A stretch of DNA of 17,075 bases, from the NCBI GenBank assembly GCA_007116095.1, contig SKJD01000120.1:1-17075 (forward strand), read 5' to 3'. A program made the position numbers and the translations under genes. Under the pieces are notes generated by a model. The model had not been told where the DNA came from. It made no database searches and saw only the letters and a list, made by a program, of their open reading frames with translations. Of this stretch, positions 1-9,355 are shown piece after piece (positions within the stretch are counted from its first letter, which is position 1; every line of letters begins with the position of its first letter). The DNA is from Candidatus Hydrogenedentota bacterium. GTDB taxonomy: Bacteria; Hydrogenedentota; Hydrogenedentia; Hydrogenedentales; SCBR16-9.

Positions 1-3000
1 ATCCACAACGACTATGGTTTCAATGGTGTATGGCTGTGGCATGACACCAATAATAACGGCCTCTTTAATCCGCCGACCCCAACGGGTACTCTGGGCGCTA
101 CGCTCAATGACTATCCCATGATTCCCGCCTTTCCCACGGGACAGGATTTTGCGGACGGCAATATTGTCGAGTGGGAATATGTGCCCTTCCCACCGGGCGG
201 CGGCGATCCCTGGTGGAAGATTCGCCTGTACTTTGAGGGCAGCCGCCGACGCGCTGGTGGCGCCACGCCGACCGGATATCTTGAGCCCACGCCCGACAGC
301 TTCGGTGGGGCGCCCAATCTGCCTCGGCCGGACTACTTTGTGGCGGTCCGCGCCGACAGTGGCTATACCGACATCTCCGGGTTACCGGGTGACGGTACCG
401 GCATGCCGCTAGGCGCCGAGACACGGGTCATGGTCGAACCGCGCCGTTGGAATTCAGGCCACAGAGCAGATATGCCGACAGGGAACTACCCCTTTGGTGG
501 CGAACCCCACTGGGACGGCGGTATTCTCCTGAGCAATCAGTACATGTACAATGACCCGGAAATTAGCGAATACGCCTGGCAGGATGATTCCAGAGTAGAC
601 ATGATCTGCCGGGATGATCTCTACCCCTGCTTTGAAGAGTTTGATTATGGTATTGAAGACGACGACAACGGCAATGGCGAGCCACTGGAATTGTATTTCG
701 AGCCGCTGCCGTGGTGGCCGGAACGCACGCACGCCATCGAAAACACCAAGCCGGTTCGTTTCGGGATCGAGCTGCACGACCTTGTGCTGACCTACAGCAC
801 TTCGAACATCTACGCAAAAGAAACCTACATCAATCCGGGTCAGGGTTTTACCTTTGGCGGCGCCGCTGGTTTTGAGCCGGTTCGTAACGGCAATGTGCGC
901 ACCCGGTTGAGCCTGTGGACGGATCCCTTCCTGCTGTTGGTCGACACCCCGCAGAATCTGGAAGTGAGCCGAAACATCATAAACGAAAGTGCAGCGGAAG
1001 ATACAAGCGATTACTTCGGTATTTCAGAGCTGCGCCATTTTGCCTACAACACCCCAGGTCTTACCCCGAGCTTCAAGCAGGGCTGGAGTGCGGTGAACGA
1101 TCGCATTACGGCGACGCAGTACTCTTTTGAAACGGTGCCGTTCCGCCTGACGGACGATGCGATCTATCAGCAGTTCAACAACGAACCGCGATCGGTTTTC
1201 TTCCCGAATCCGGCCACGCAGCCAACCTTGCCGCGCTACACCAACTGGCCGGGCTACAACTTTGGCGAAGCCATGCTCAATGCCGGTAACTTCAGCTATG
1301 TCTACCTGGCGGATGAAGGGGAATCGAATGAACCCTTCCACCGTCCGCCGACGGAGCGTAGCGAACGCACCTACGAAGACGATGTCTATGTCTTTGTGGT
1401 GCAAGATGCACAATATGGCGCTATTGGTGATGTCTCCGGCCAGTGGCTGATTGACGATCGCGGCGCCCGCTACTACATCATCGAAAATGATGGGCCGTAT
1501 TTGACGATTAAGCATGGACATTCGGCCTACATGGACCGCTTCTACCTGGACGAAGATCTGGGTGAAGTCGATATTCCGCATCATCCCTATGGCGTCAACC
1601 AGGGTGAGGAATGGGCCATTGCCCGCGGTAACTGGATGATAGTGCAGCATACCGTGGACCGGGGCCAATTGCCGCGCATGAGTGATTGGCCGGTGGGTCA
1701 GGAGCGTAACGTACCCTCGGATGAACAGGGCGTACGCGCTGCGCGTCTGCTGAAGCAGCGGGTCGGCAACCAATCTGAACCGGTCGCCATGCTGGGTGTG
1801 AACCTGGCCGGTACGGACGACCCCGCAGTCAATAGCGACGGCGTGCCGATCTCCCTGAACTATATGACGGTTGCCTTCTGGGGACCGGACTTCGAGCCGA
1901 GTGATCTGGCGCCGCTGGACCCGAACGGTCAGCTCTTCACCTCCGGGGTGCTCCTCTATGAGGACAGCAACCAGAATGGTGTTTTTGACGGGCCGATTTT
2001 CGCGGACGTGGCCCCGACGCCGGCATTCATCGACCAGATCGTGCCGCTCCAGCAGAATAGCCTGCGTTGGCGGCCGGAGCCGGAGCCGGTCAGTCTCTAC
2101 GGCAATACCGACGAAAACGGCAATTTCATTCCGGATGATCTGAGTGGTGACGGCCTGGTCTTCCTGGGCGATCCCAATGATCCGGACGATGTGGCGGACT
2201 TCATGGCCACACTGACGCCAGAAGAACAGGAACGTTGGGATGGTCACTCCGACCTGGCCTGGGTGCTGAAGTTGCGTCCGGCCACCCGCTGGCCGCTGCC
2301 CCAGAGCGATGCCCGCGTAGGCGCACCGAGCGGCGCCAGTGCTGCTTTTGATGGCATTGGTATCATTGATGAAGCAAACAAAGCCAGCGCCGTTGACACC
2401 TGGCCAAGCTTCTGGGCGGATACGCCCGAGCTGTATGATGTTGCTCCGCTCTTTGCGCAACAAAAGAATGATAGTCTGCCGGGCGTGAAGGCCCTGCCGC
2501 CGGGTGGTAACGAAGGGGGCGATCTCTTCGTTGCAATCCGCACTTCCGACAATATTGGCGCGCACGAGAGCTTCCGTATCGTAGTGCCCTCGCGCTTGCC
2601 GAGCCGCTCCCCGGCAGCCGAGCGCCTGGGTGGTATCCAGACCGCGCCGTTGAGCTACCCAAGCCGGACCACCTACATGAAGGTGAATCCGGAAGAAGGT
2701 TCTTTTGACTTCTACGGACATGACATGCTGGAAACCGGTGTGCCAACCCGTATTATCAATCTGTCCAACCAATTGGTGGATGATGAAATCTTCGGTGGTG
2801 TGCCGCAAGTAGTGCCGGATGGTTCGCCCTACGCCGTACTTGGTGTGGACATGGCGACGAACCGCCCGCAGGATGTCGTGGCCAGTGGCAACAGCGGTGA
2901 AGCGGTTGCCAACAACCAGTTCCGTACGCCGGGCCACACCTGGACAAACGACGTTATCAATATGCACCTGGTGGGCATGAACGCCGAGGCCGATCCCTTC

Positions 3001-3900
3001 CCGCGGATGGAAGGCTACGAGATCGTGGGCGCCAGCGGCGATACGCTGACCTTGCGCTCGGGCCGCCCGTCTTCCGGCTATCCCTGGAAGGTGCAAGTGA
3101 ACACCACCTACCTGGAAGAGGTCATTGTTGAACTGCATGATGTCAACAACAACCTCGACATCTCCCGTGACTTCCTGCCGCTGGACTTTGAAGATCCGGC
3201 GAACGGGGTCTTCAGTGGGGTCTCGCTCTACCGCGACAACAGCACCCATCCGGCCAACCGGAATGGGGCCTTCGATCCGCCGATTTCAGATGGGGAAGGT
3301 GGCTTTGAATATGTCGACCTGCCGATCCACCTGGATTTCGAGCCGATGCTGGTCGGGTCTCCGGGCGAGCCGGAATACCAGATTCGCTTCGTCTTCTCGT
3401 CGCCGGGCACGGATCACTATGTAGGCCGCAACAGCGTGCCCTATGAGAACCAGCCGCGGCTGCGTCAACCGATCCCGAGCACCTTCGGCACGGGCATCAG
3501 CCATCCGGACTATGGTTCTGACTTCTATGTGGTCGTGCGCCCGTCCCGAGACATGGACATCGGCAAGGCCTTCCGCGCCGCCATCGTCTCCTGGGGTCCG
3601 GTCACGCCGTCGATCCCCGATCCGGACAACTTCAAGGTTGGCGTCGACGGTTCCAGCGGACAGCGTGCGGACGAGTACAACCTGTTCTCCGAATTCCCGT
3701 TTGCCAGTCGTGGTGTGGGCTATATCACCTTCTTCCAGGATGCCCCGCAACACCACTACTGGACCTACAACATGGAGAATCGTCGGGACGAGCCCACCGC
3801 CGAGCGTGATACCAGTCAGGATGACAAGGACATCCGCTACTGGATGCGCACGCATCCGGCGAAGAGTGGCCGGACGGCGGTGATCACCGCAACCGAGGCG
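1..3900 (+). repeat. Block A: first copy of the large internal duplication (5' truncated)
   Basis: This segment aligns with block B by conserved landmarks in the same order. Examples are FNGVWLWHDT (19) with FNGLWVWHDT (5596), PFPPGGGDPWWK (184) with its identical partner (5737), VAFWGPDF, DFYGHDMLE (2707) with the same motif at 7558, and the closing VSWGP and SRGVGYI region. The distance between matching landmarks falls from about 5,577 bases at the front to about 4,700 at the end, so block A carries extra sequence. The largest visible extra piece is about 411 bases at 1252-1662. The N-terminal third of this copy is upstream of the window. Confidence 0.88.
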
Positions 3901-6900
3901 CCAGAATTGAGCTTCTTCGCGGTCCCCACGCGCCAGCGTGTCGGAGGCGATGTCGTCTTTACACTGGAATCCACTTTTGATCCGATGGATGTACTCTGGG
4001 ACTTCGGCGATGGCAATACGTCGACCGAGATCAATCCGGTGCATCAGTACGATCAGCCCGGTTTCTATACGGTCAGCGTGACAGTCATTGATCCCAATGG
4101 CAACACGGAAACCGTAACCCGACAACGATATATTGAAATCCTCAATGTGCCTTTCGCCTACTTCACGGCGGAGCCGCTGGAAGGCTTCATCACGCCACGT
4201 CCAACCGGGCCTCCGGGACTGGATGTTGACTTTACGGAAGCCTCAGACAGTGGCGAAGAGTATGTCGCCCAGGGCTATTTCTGGGACTTTGGCGACGGAA
4301 ATACCTCGACCGAACAGAATCCAACACACCGCTATACCCAGCCGGGTATCTATACAGTGACGCTGGAGGTGACCTTCGTCTCCGAGTCGGGCACGGTGGT
4401 CGACAGCTATACCCGTCGCGAATACATCATCGTACGTATCGAAGGTGGCGCGGAAGGTGAAGGGGAAGGCGAAGGAGAAGGCGAGGATCAGGACGCAGCC
4501 AACTTCACGGTGACGAACATCATCCCGGATCAGGAAGCGCTTGTGCCCCTGACCAACTGGGTGCCGTTGTTCAACTTCACCATGGGCTACGGGGATGACG
4601 CTTTTGCCCCGCGTGTCCTGGAAAGCCTGCGCTATACCCTGCGTCCGGACCAGCGTGACGATCTGCCATACGGCAACCTGGCCGGTCCCGAGGATTCGGA
4701 TATACTGGAGTTCGGGCTCTTCCTGGAATCTTGGTCTAACGACGATGCAGACAATAACAACCTCAATGTCGAGAATGATGTTTTGCTCTACACGTGGGGT
4801 AATGATGGTTCACCGCTGGGGCAACTGGTCGCGTCCAGTCCCTTCTTCGGTTTGACCTACGAACTGGACTTCATTGGCGAGGGCAACGCCGCCAATCCGG
4901 ACTTCCCGGTGGAATCCGGGCCGGAAGGCGACAACACCATCTCCGGCCTGTCCTACATCGTGGCCGTACGCACGTCGGCGACCTGGCGCAGCCAGACGAC
5001 GCTGAACGCGATCGTGGAAGCGGCGACCATGGTGGACCCGGATGGCAACTTCCCGATCAATGATGACGGGGAACCGCTGGACGCCTATTCGCCGAACTTC
5101 TTCGAAGGAGAAATCCTGGAAGAAGAGGCCTCCTATTCCTCAAGTTTCAGTGTCTTTGACATCACGGGAGCCTGGGGTGATGACGGTATATTCAACAATG
5201 CTTGGACCAGCCCTGTGTACACGTATACGCCGCTGGCCGAGTTTACCCGACCGCGTTGGAACCAGTTGGACCAATTGCTGGAAGTCGTCGGCGGGGAAAT
5301 CCTGCAGATGCGCGAGCTGCTTCCACTGGACGAATGGGTCCCGGTGCTGGGCATTAACCTGCACTCGACCAAGGCCGAGCACTTCGATCAGTATGATCCG
5401 TTGATTACCTCGCGTGTGGTGTCGGGCAAGGACGCGGCGCAATTGCGTGAAGTCAACGTCATCATGACCGATATCGGGGCCGACCCTTATGGCCCGCCCG
5501 GAAACGGCGGCTTCGATCCGCGGACGGGCCTGAACAAAATTACCCATACCATCTTCGATGATGCTTCGGAGCCGGTCTACGATCGCGATGTCGCTTTCAA
5601 CGGTCTCTGGGTGTGGCATGACACCAGTGGCGACGGTATATTCAATGCTCCGACGCCGCAGGTTACCGGTGGTGTGAACTTCAACGGCGATTTCCCGATG
5701 ATGGGTATTGGACCGGCGCCGGAGTGGGAGTACATTCCCTTCCCACCGGGCGGCGGCGATCCCTGGTGGAAAATCAAGTTGCAATTCTATGAAGGCCACC
5801 GTCGTACGGATGACGAAATCTCCGACCAGGACAATACCGCGGGTTACCTGGAAGCGGTGCCCAACGATGTCTTTGGAGCTGGCGGCACAGCGGAACTCAG
5901 CTATGACTACTTCGTGGTGGTGCGTCCGGACAGCGGGTACATCGATTCCTCGCTCGACCCGGGGGTGACCGGCGGCATCACGATGGGCGCCGAATTCCGG
6001 ACCTTCATCGAGCCGCGTCGCTTTGATCCGAATGCCGGTACGACAACCGGTGGTATCTATGTCGACAGCATGATTCCGCCGCACGGCTCCTTCGGCTTCA
6101 TTACGTCGCTGGACGGCGTCTGGCAGGATGATCCGCGCTGGCTCGTGGATGAACCCTGGTGGCCGCAGCGGACGCACAATGAATACAGCGTCAAGCCGCA
6201 ACGGGTCGGGGTGGAAGTCTACGACCTCGTGATGACTTATAACAGCGATTCCGACTGGTCCGTACGAACGGATCTCGACTACAGCATGGTTGCGCCGGGC
6301 GTCTGTCTGAGCTATGCCTCCGGGCTCTTTGAGCCGACGGAGTTCAGCCGTTGGACGGACCCCTTCGGCATGCTGCAAGGCCAGTTCCTGAATACCCATA
6401 CCGTGGGTGTGGCGCAATGGGGCTTCTGGTTGCAAGAAAACATCGCTCTGCTGGACGGCGAAGGCATCGGCTATAACTGGACTGCTGCGTATGAAAAGAC
6501 GGAAGGCCGCCACCGGGCCTTCGAGACGGCGCCGTTCTTCTACGATGCCGAGTTTGACTTCAGCCCGACGGCGGTGGACAGCCGTTCCAATGCGTATATC
6601 AATCCGCCGGAACGCCCGACCCTGCCGAGCTACGTCAACTGGTCGCGTGAACTGGCGCCGGGCGAACTGCCCCGCTTGAGTCAGTGGGACGATGAGGCCA
6701 ACCAGGCGCGCCTGTTGACCCAGAAAGTGGACATCAACAGCCAGCACACGCCCATGCTCGGCTTCAACTTGGTCGGCTCAAGCGACCCGGTGGTGAATGA
6801 CCGCAATAACATCTCGCTTGCGCAGATTCATGTGGCCTTCTGGGGACCGGATTTTCATCCGGATAAACTAATGCCGCTGGATGCGCGTGGCCAGAGTCTG

Positions 6901-9330
6901 AATTCCGGGGTCCTGCTCTGGGAGGATGCCGATGATAGCGGTACCTTCTTCGTGCCGGAGCAACTGGAATCCTACCTGGAATCCCCGGCGGCCCTGCCTA
7001 TTGGCGACCAGATCGTACCGCTGGAAAACCTGCGTTGGCGCAGCAGTCCGGAATACATCGACCTGACGGGCAACGGCATGCCGGATGACCTGAACGGTGA
7101 TGGTATTGTGGACGAACACGACCGCGCCTGGGTCCTGACGATCACGCCATCGGAGCTGTGGGACCTGCCCTACAACGATACGGGCTCTGCGCTGGAAGGC
7201 AGCTTTGCTGTGATCTATTGCGGCAGCATCGACTTCGGCGCCTCCTCCAAGGGCGGCTACGATTACCTGAGTGCAGCGGGTCCCGGATACGATGGCACGC
7301 GCCTGGAGCAGAACCGCCTGCTGGGCGAAGCGCTGAAGGCCCTGGACCCCGAAGCGGACAACTCCGGCATGGACCTCTTCCTGACGGTGCGCACCTCGGA
7401 CAAGCTGGCGCGTTTTGAACAGTTCCGCGCTGTGGTTCCGGCGACCTTGCCGTCGCGTCAGGAAAATCAGCGCCAGGCGGGCGTTCAGTTCTTCCCGCAG
7501 TTCAATACCGCTGCCGGCGCCTTCGAGAAGCGCAGTCCGGAAGAAGACCCGGTGCAGGACTTCTACGGCCACGACATGCTGGAAGCCAACGTGCCGACCA
7601 AAGTGACGAACCTGGCCGCACAGAACAGCCAGATTACCATTGGTGGTACCGGCGTCCCGGTGCTGGGGCTGAACCTGGCGACCAACCAGCCGGAGAACGA
7701 TCTGCTCGTTGGCGATGAAGGTTACGGTTTGCCGGAAGGCTTCATCGTACCGGACTCCGATTGGGAAGCGGACGTCTACGCCGGTGACTGGCTGGTGGAT
7801 TCCCGCTACGAGTCCTATGAGATTCTGGGGAACAACGCCAACGAGCTCTTCCTGCTCAGCGGCGAACCGCGAGACGGCGCCTTCCGCATCGTGCGCGATC
7901 CCAGTTTCCTTGAACAGGTCATTGTGGAACTCTACAACGTCGGCACGGAGCGGACCTTTAACCCGGCCCGCGATCTGTTGCCGCTGGATATCAACCAGGA
8001 GTTGAGCGGCCTGGCGATTTACCGGGATAACGACAACCATCCGGATAACCGGAATGGTCAGTTTGACCCGGGCATCGACATCCCGCTGACCCTGGACGCC
8101 AAGCCGGTCTTCATCGGTCAGGCTTCGCAGAACATTCAGGTGAAGTTCGTCTTCTCGACCCCGGGCACGGCCGATGTGCCAATCTCGCGGGAAGAGCAGA
8201 CCCGGAACCGGCAGTGGATTCACAACACCTTCGGCAACAGCGGTGTGGACCCGGAATATGGTACGGACTTCTTCATCGTCGCCCGTGCTTCGGACCAAAT
8301 GCGCGAGAATGTGAACTTCCGCGCCGGTATCGTGTCCTGGGGGCCGAATACGCCCACGGAACCCGATCCGCACATCTGGGCCGGACTGTCGGGAGAAGAT
8401 CGCAATAACTACATGAAGTTCCAGGAATTCCCCTGGGGTTCCCGTGGGGTTGGCTTCATCAGCTACTTCAAAGAACCCCATACCCGCTACTTCCTGGACG
8501 GTTCGACCGCCGGTATGAAGCAAGACAGTAGCGGCTTTGACTGGATTCGCTCACACACCAGTGTGAAGCGTCGCTCCAGCGTGGTCTCGGCGCGTCAGCG
8601 CTCTGTATCCCCGTTCTCGGTGCAGATTCAGTCGGTAAGCAAGCCGGATCTGCCAGTGCAAATTCTGCCGGAAGACAACTTCACGTTGCTGATTAACGGC
8701 AGTGGCTTCGGTACGAGTCCGGAAGTCCATATCTCCGGCTTTGATGTCGAGGTGCTGGAAGCTTCCGACACGCAAATCAACGTCCGGTTGACGACCAGCG
8801 CCGGAAGCACGCCGGCCGAACCGGTGGTGTTGCGGGTGCGCAATCCTGTTCGGGGTGAAGAGCATACCCGCATGGACCTGTTCACTCTGCTTGGGCAGTC
8901 CGGTGCGCAACCCGTGATTTCCGGGGTGCAGCCGTCCAAGGGTACCGAGCAGGACTTCCCGGTGACGGTGGTCGGCAGCAACTTCAACCAGAAGGGGCAG
9001 GTGCAGGTGCTATTCGGCTCCACCACCATGCCGGTGCTGGAGGTGAATCCGGACGGTACGCGTATCACGGTGGCCTTCCCGCTGGGCGGCATGGCCAATG
9101 CCGGTCTGCAGAACGTCACGGTGCGTAATCTGGACAAGAACGCCGAAGCCACCAAGATGAATGCTTTCGAGTACATCAGCGAACCGAATCGACCGGATAA
9201 GCGTCTGGGCTGTGCGGCTGGTGGGGAAGGCCAGGGCGGCAGTCCCTGGAGTGACCTGCTCTTGCTGACCGTGCTGGGCGGCGTCCTGCTGGCGGCCTCG
9301 GGTAGAATCCAGGCAGTGCGGAAAAGCTGA
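1..9330 (+). CDS. Giant secreted tandem-duplicated PKD/IPT repeat protein with C-terminal sorting tag (5' end missing)
   Basis: The frame is open from the first base, so the start lies upstream; 3,109 residues are visible. In order: block A (1-3900), two PKD domains (about 3907-4140 and 4150-4437, both with WDFGDGNTST), a Glu-Gly linker (4441-4494), block B (4501-8610), two IPT/TIG-like domains (about 8614-8895 and 8908-9180, with GSGFG and GSNFN signatures), and a C-terminal tail with Cys, a Gly-rich stretch, a hydrophobic helix and basic residues. Blocks A and B are diverged copies. Both contain WHDT, PFPPGGGDPWWK, VAFWGPDF, DFYGHDMLE, VSWGP and SRGVGxI motifs. Acidic loops such as DSNQNGVFD and DLNGDGIVD suggest calcium binding. 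PKD and IPT domains are common in extracellular adhesins and polymer-binding proteins, so a surface or matrix role is inferred. No catalytic motif was found. Aligning block B to block A predicts at least 1.1 kb more coding sequence upstream. I do not recognise a named family for the A/B block. Confidence 0.93.
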   Translation: MHNDYGFNGVWLWHDTNNNGLFNPPTPTGTLGATLNDYPMIPAFPTGQDFADGNIVEWEYVPFPPGGGDPWWKIRLYFEGSRRRAGGATPTGYLEPTPDSFGGAPNLPRPDYFVAVRADSGYTDISGLPGDGTGMPLGAETRVMVEPRRWNSGHRADMPTGNYPFGGEPHWDGGILLSNQYMYNDPEISEYAWQDDSRVDMICRDDLYPCFEEFDYGIEDDDNGNGEPLELYFEPLPWWPERTHAIENTKPVRFGIELHDLVLTYSTSNIYAKETYINPGQGFTFGGAAGFEPVRNGNVRTRLSLWTDPFLLLVDTPQNLEVSRNIINESAAEDTSDYFGISELRHFAYNTPGLTPSFKQGWSAVNDRITATQYSFETVPFRLTDDAIYQQFNNEPRSVFFPNPATQPTLPRYTNWPGYNFGEAMLNAGNFSYVYLADEGESNEPFHRPPTERSERTYEDDVYVFVVQDAQYGAIGDVSGQWLIDDRGARYYIIENDGPYLTIKHGHSAYMDRFYLDEDLGEVDIPHHPYGVNQGEEWAIARGNWMIVQHTVDRGQLPRMSDWPVGQERNVPSDEQGVRAARLLKQRVGNQSEPVAMLGVNLAGTDDPAVNSDGVPISLNYMTVAFWGPDFEPSDLAPLDPNGQLFTSGVLLYEDSNQNGVFDGPIFADVAPTPAFIDQIVPLQQNSLRWRPEPEPVSLYGNTDENGNFIPDDLSGDGLVFLGDPNDPDDVADFMATLTPEEQERWDGHSDLAWVLKLRPATRWPLPQSDARVGAPSGASAAFDGIGIIDEANKASAVDTWPSFWADTPELYDVAPLFAQQKNDSLPGVKALPPGGNEGGDLFVAIRTSDNIGAHESFRIVVPSRLPSRSPAAERLGGIQTAPLSYPSRTTYMKVNPEEGSFDFYGHDMLETGVPTRIINLSNQLVDDEIFGGVPQVVPDGSPYAVLGVDMATNRPQDVVASGNSGEAVANNQFRTPGHTWTNDVINMHLVGMNAEADPFPRMEGYEIVGASGDTLTLRSGRPSSGYPWKVQVNTTYLEEVIVELHDVNNNLDISRDFLPLDFEDPANGVFSGVSLYRDNSTHPANRNGAFDPPISDGEGGFEYVDLPIHLDFEPMLVGSPGEPEYQIRFVFSSPGTDHYVGRNSVPYENQPRLRQPIPSTFGTGISHPDYGSDFYVVVRPSRDMDIGKAFRAAIVSWGPVTPSIPDPDNFKVGVDGSSGQRADEYNLFSEFPFASRGVGYITFFQDAPQHHYWTYNMENRRDEPTAERDTSQDDKDIRYWMRTHPAKSGRTAVITATEAPELSFFAVPTRQRVGGDVVFTLESTFDPMDVLWDFGDGNTSTEINPVHQYDQPGFYTVSVTVIDPNGNTETVTRQRYIEILNVPFAYFTAEPLEGFITPRPTGPPGLDVDFTEASDSGEEYVAQGYFWDFGDGNTSTEQNPTHRYTQPGIYTVTLEVTFVSESGTVVDSYTRREYIIVRIEGGAEGEGEGEGEGEDQDAANFTVTNIIPDQEALVPLTNWVPLFNFTMGYGDDAFAPRVLESLRYTLRPDQRDDLPYGNLAGPEDSDILEFGLFLESWSNDDADNNNLNVENDVLLYTWGNDGSPLGQLVASSPFFGLTYELDFIGEGNAANPDFPVESGPEGDNTISGLSYIVAVRTSATWRSQTTLNAIVEAATMVDPDGNFPINDDGEPLDAYSPNFFEGEILEEEASYSSSFSVFDITGAWGDDGIFNNAWTSPVYTYTPLAEFTRPRWNQLDQLLEVVGGEILQMRELLPLDEWVPVLGINLHSTKAEHFDQYDPLITSRVVSGKDAAQLREVNVIMTDIGADPYGPPGNGGFDPRTGLNKITHTIFDDASEPVYDRDVAFNGLWVWHDTSGDGIFNAPTPQVTGGVNFNGDFPMMGIGPAPEWEYIPFPPGGGDPWWKIKLQFYEGHRRTDDEISDQDNTAGYLEAVPNDVFGAGGTAELSYDYFVVVRPDSGYIDSSLDPGVTGGITMGAEFRTFIEPRRFDPNAGTTTGGIYVDSMIPPHGSFGFITSLDGVWQDDPRWLVDEPWWPQRTHNEYSVKPQRVGVEVYDLVMTYNSDSDWSVRTDLDYSMVAPGVCLSYASGLFEPTEFSRWTDPFGMLQGQFLNTHTVGVAQWGFWLQENIALLDGEGIGYNWTAAYEKTEGRHRAFETAPFFYDAEFDFSPTAVDSRSNAYINPPERPTLPSYVNWSRELAPGELPRLSQWDDEANQARLLTQKVDINSQHTPMLGFNLVGSSDPVVNDRNNISLAQIHVAFWGPDFHPDKLMPLDARGQSLNSGVLLWEDADDSGTFFVPEQLESYLESPAALPIGDQIVPLENLRWRSSPEYIDLTGNGMPDDLNGDGIVDEHDRAWVLTITPSELWDLPYNDTGSALEGSFAVIYCGSIDFGASSKGGYDYLSAAGPGYDGTRLEQNRLLGEALKALDPEADNSGMDLFLTVRTSDKLARFEQFRAVVPATLPSRQENQRQAGVQFFPQFNTAAGAFEKRSPEEDPVQDFYGHDMLEANVPTKVTNLAAQNSQITIGGTGVPVLGLNLATNQPENDLLVGDEGYGLPEGFIVPDSDWEADVYAGDWLVDSRYESYEILGNNANELFLLSGEPRDGAFRIVRDPSFLEQVIVELYNVGTERTFNPARDLLPLDINQELSGLAIYRDNDNHPDNRNGQFDPGIDIPLTLDAKPVFIGQASQNIQVKFVFSTPGTADVPISREEQTRNRQWIHNTFGNSGVDPEYGTDFFIVARASDQMRENVNFRAGIVSWGPNTPTEPDPHIWAGLSGEDRNNYMKFQEFPWGSRGVGFISYFKEPHTRYFLDGSTAGMKQDSSGFDWIRSHTSVKRRSSVVSARQRSVSPFSVQIQSVSKPDLPVQILPEDNFTLLINGSGFGTSPEVHISGFDVEVLEASDTQINVRLTTSAGSTPAEPVVLRVRNPVRGEEHTRMDLFTLLGQSGAQPVISGVQPSKGTEQDFPVTVVGSNFNQKGQVQVLFGSTTMPVLEVNPDGTRITVAFPLGGMANAGLQNVTVRNLDKNAEATKMNAFEYISEPNRPDKRLGCAAGGEGQGGSPWSDLLLLTVLGGVLLAASGRIQAVRKS
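1252..1662 (+). repeat. Block-A-specific insertion of about 137 residues
   Basis: In block A, TLPRYTNWP and GQLPRMSDW are separated by about 137 residues. In block B the equivalent TLPSYVNWS and GELPRLSQW are separated by only five (RELAP). The extra piece contains SGQWLIDDRG...YYIIENDG. That resembles two other short stretches in the protein: EGYEIVGASGDTLTLRSG near 3010 and GDWLVDSRYESYEILGNN near 7785. It may be a small beta module that has been copied or lost independently of the large duplication. Confidence 0.6.
4441..4494 (+). repeat. Glu-Gly repeat linker between PKD pair and block B
   Basis: The codons at 4453-4485 encode alternating Glu and Gly (EGEGEGEGEGE). Glu is GAA in every repeat until a final GAG, while the Gly codons run GGT, GGG, GGC, GGA, GGC. 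It joins the second PKD domain to block B and is probably a flexible acidic spacer. Such Glu-Gly spacers are, to my knowledge, frequent in large exported proteins of Hydrogenedentota and Lentisphaerota, which supports but does not prove the taxonomic guess. Confidence 0.85.
4501..8610 (+). repeat. Block B: second, complete copy of the large internal duplication
   Basis: About 1,370 residues from NFTVTNIIPD to the SVVSARQRS region. Inside it a smaller unit recurs: an opening like VPVLGINL, TPMLGFNL or VPVLGLNL, then a PLD...SG(V/L)xLxxD stretch with an acidic NGxFD-type loop, then a closing strand such as DYFVVVRPDSGY, DLFLTVRTSDK or DFFIVARASDQ. Units start near 4540 (degenerate), 5335, 6745 and 7650. 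The equivalent units in block A start near 1780 and 2840, with one more cut by the window start. The pattern suggests repeated beta-sandwich modules, inferred from sequence periodicity only. Confidence 0.85.
9205..9327 (+). other. C-terminal Cys/Gly-Gly sorting-tag-like segment of the giant protein
   Basis: The last 41 residues consist of Leu-Gly-Cys (Cys codon at 9211), a Gly-rich stretch (AAGGEGQGGSPWSD), a hydrophobic helix (LLLLTVLGGVLLAAS) and a basic end (GRIQAVRKS). This tripartite layout matches the general plan of GlyGly-CTERM and MYXO-CTERM tags. Those are known from other bacteria to mark type II secretion substrates processed by rhombosortase-like intramembrane proteases. Which named tag this belongs to cannot be decided by eye. 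Confidence 0.65.
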
Positions 9331-9355
9331 GTCCGTAGTTGTGAAGCGTAGGCGC

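Noticed and set aside
1024..3249. Very long open frames on the - strand (also 5140-6747, 6868-8523, 14235-16244)
   Set aside because: They lie opposite strongly supported + strand genes with recognisable domains. Their translations have no domain motifs, and they are the usual by-product of GC-rich codon bias.
7069..7125. Dockerin domain at DLNGDGIVDEHD
   Set aside because: Only one calcium-loop-like segment is present. A dockerin needs two paired segments, and this one sits inside the repeat unit.
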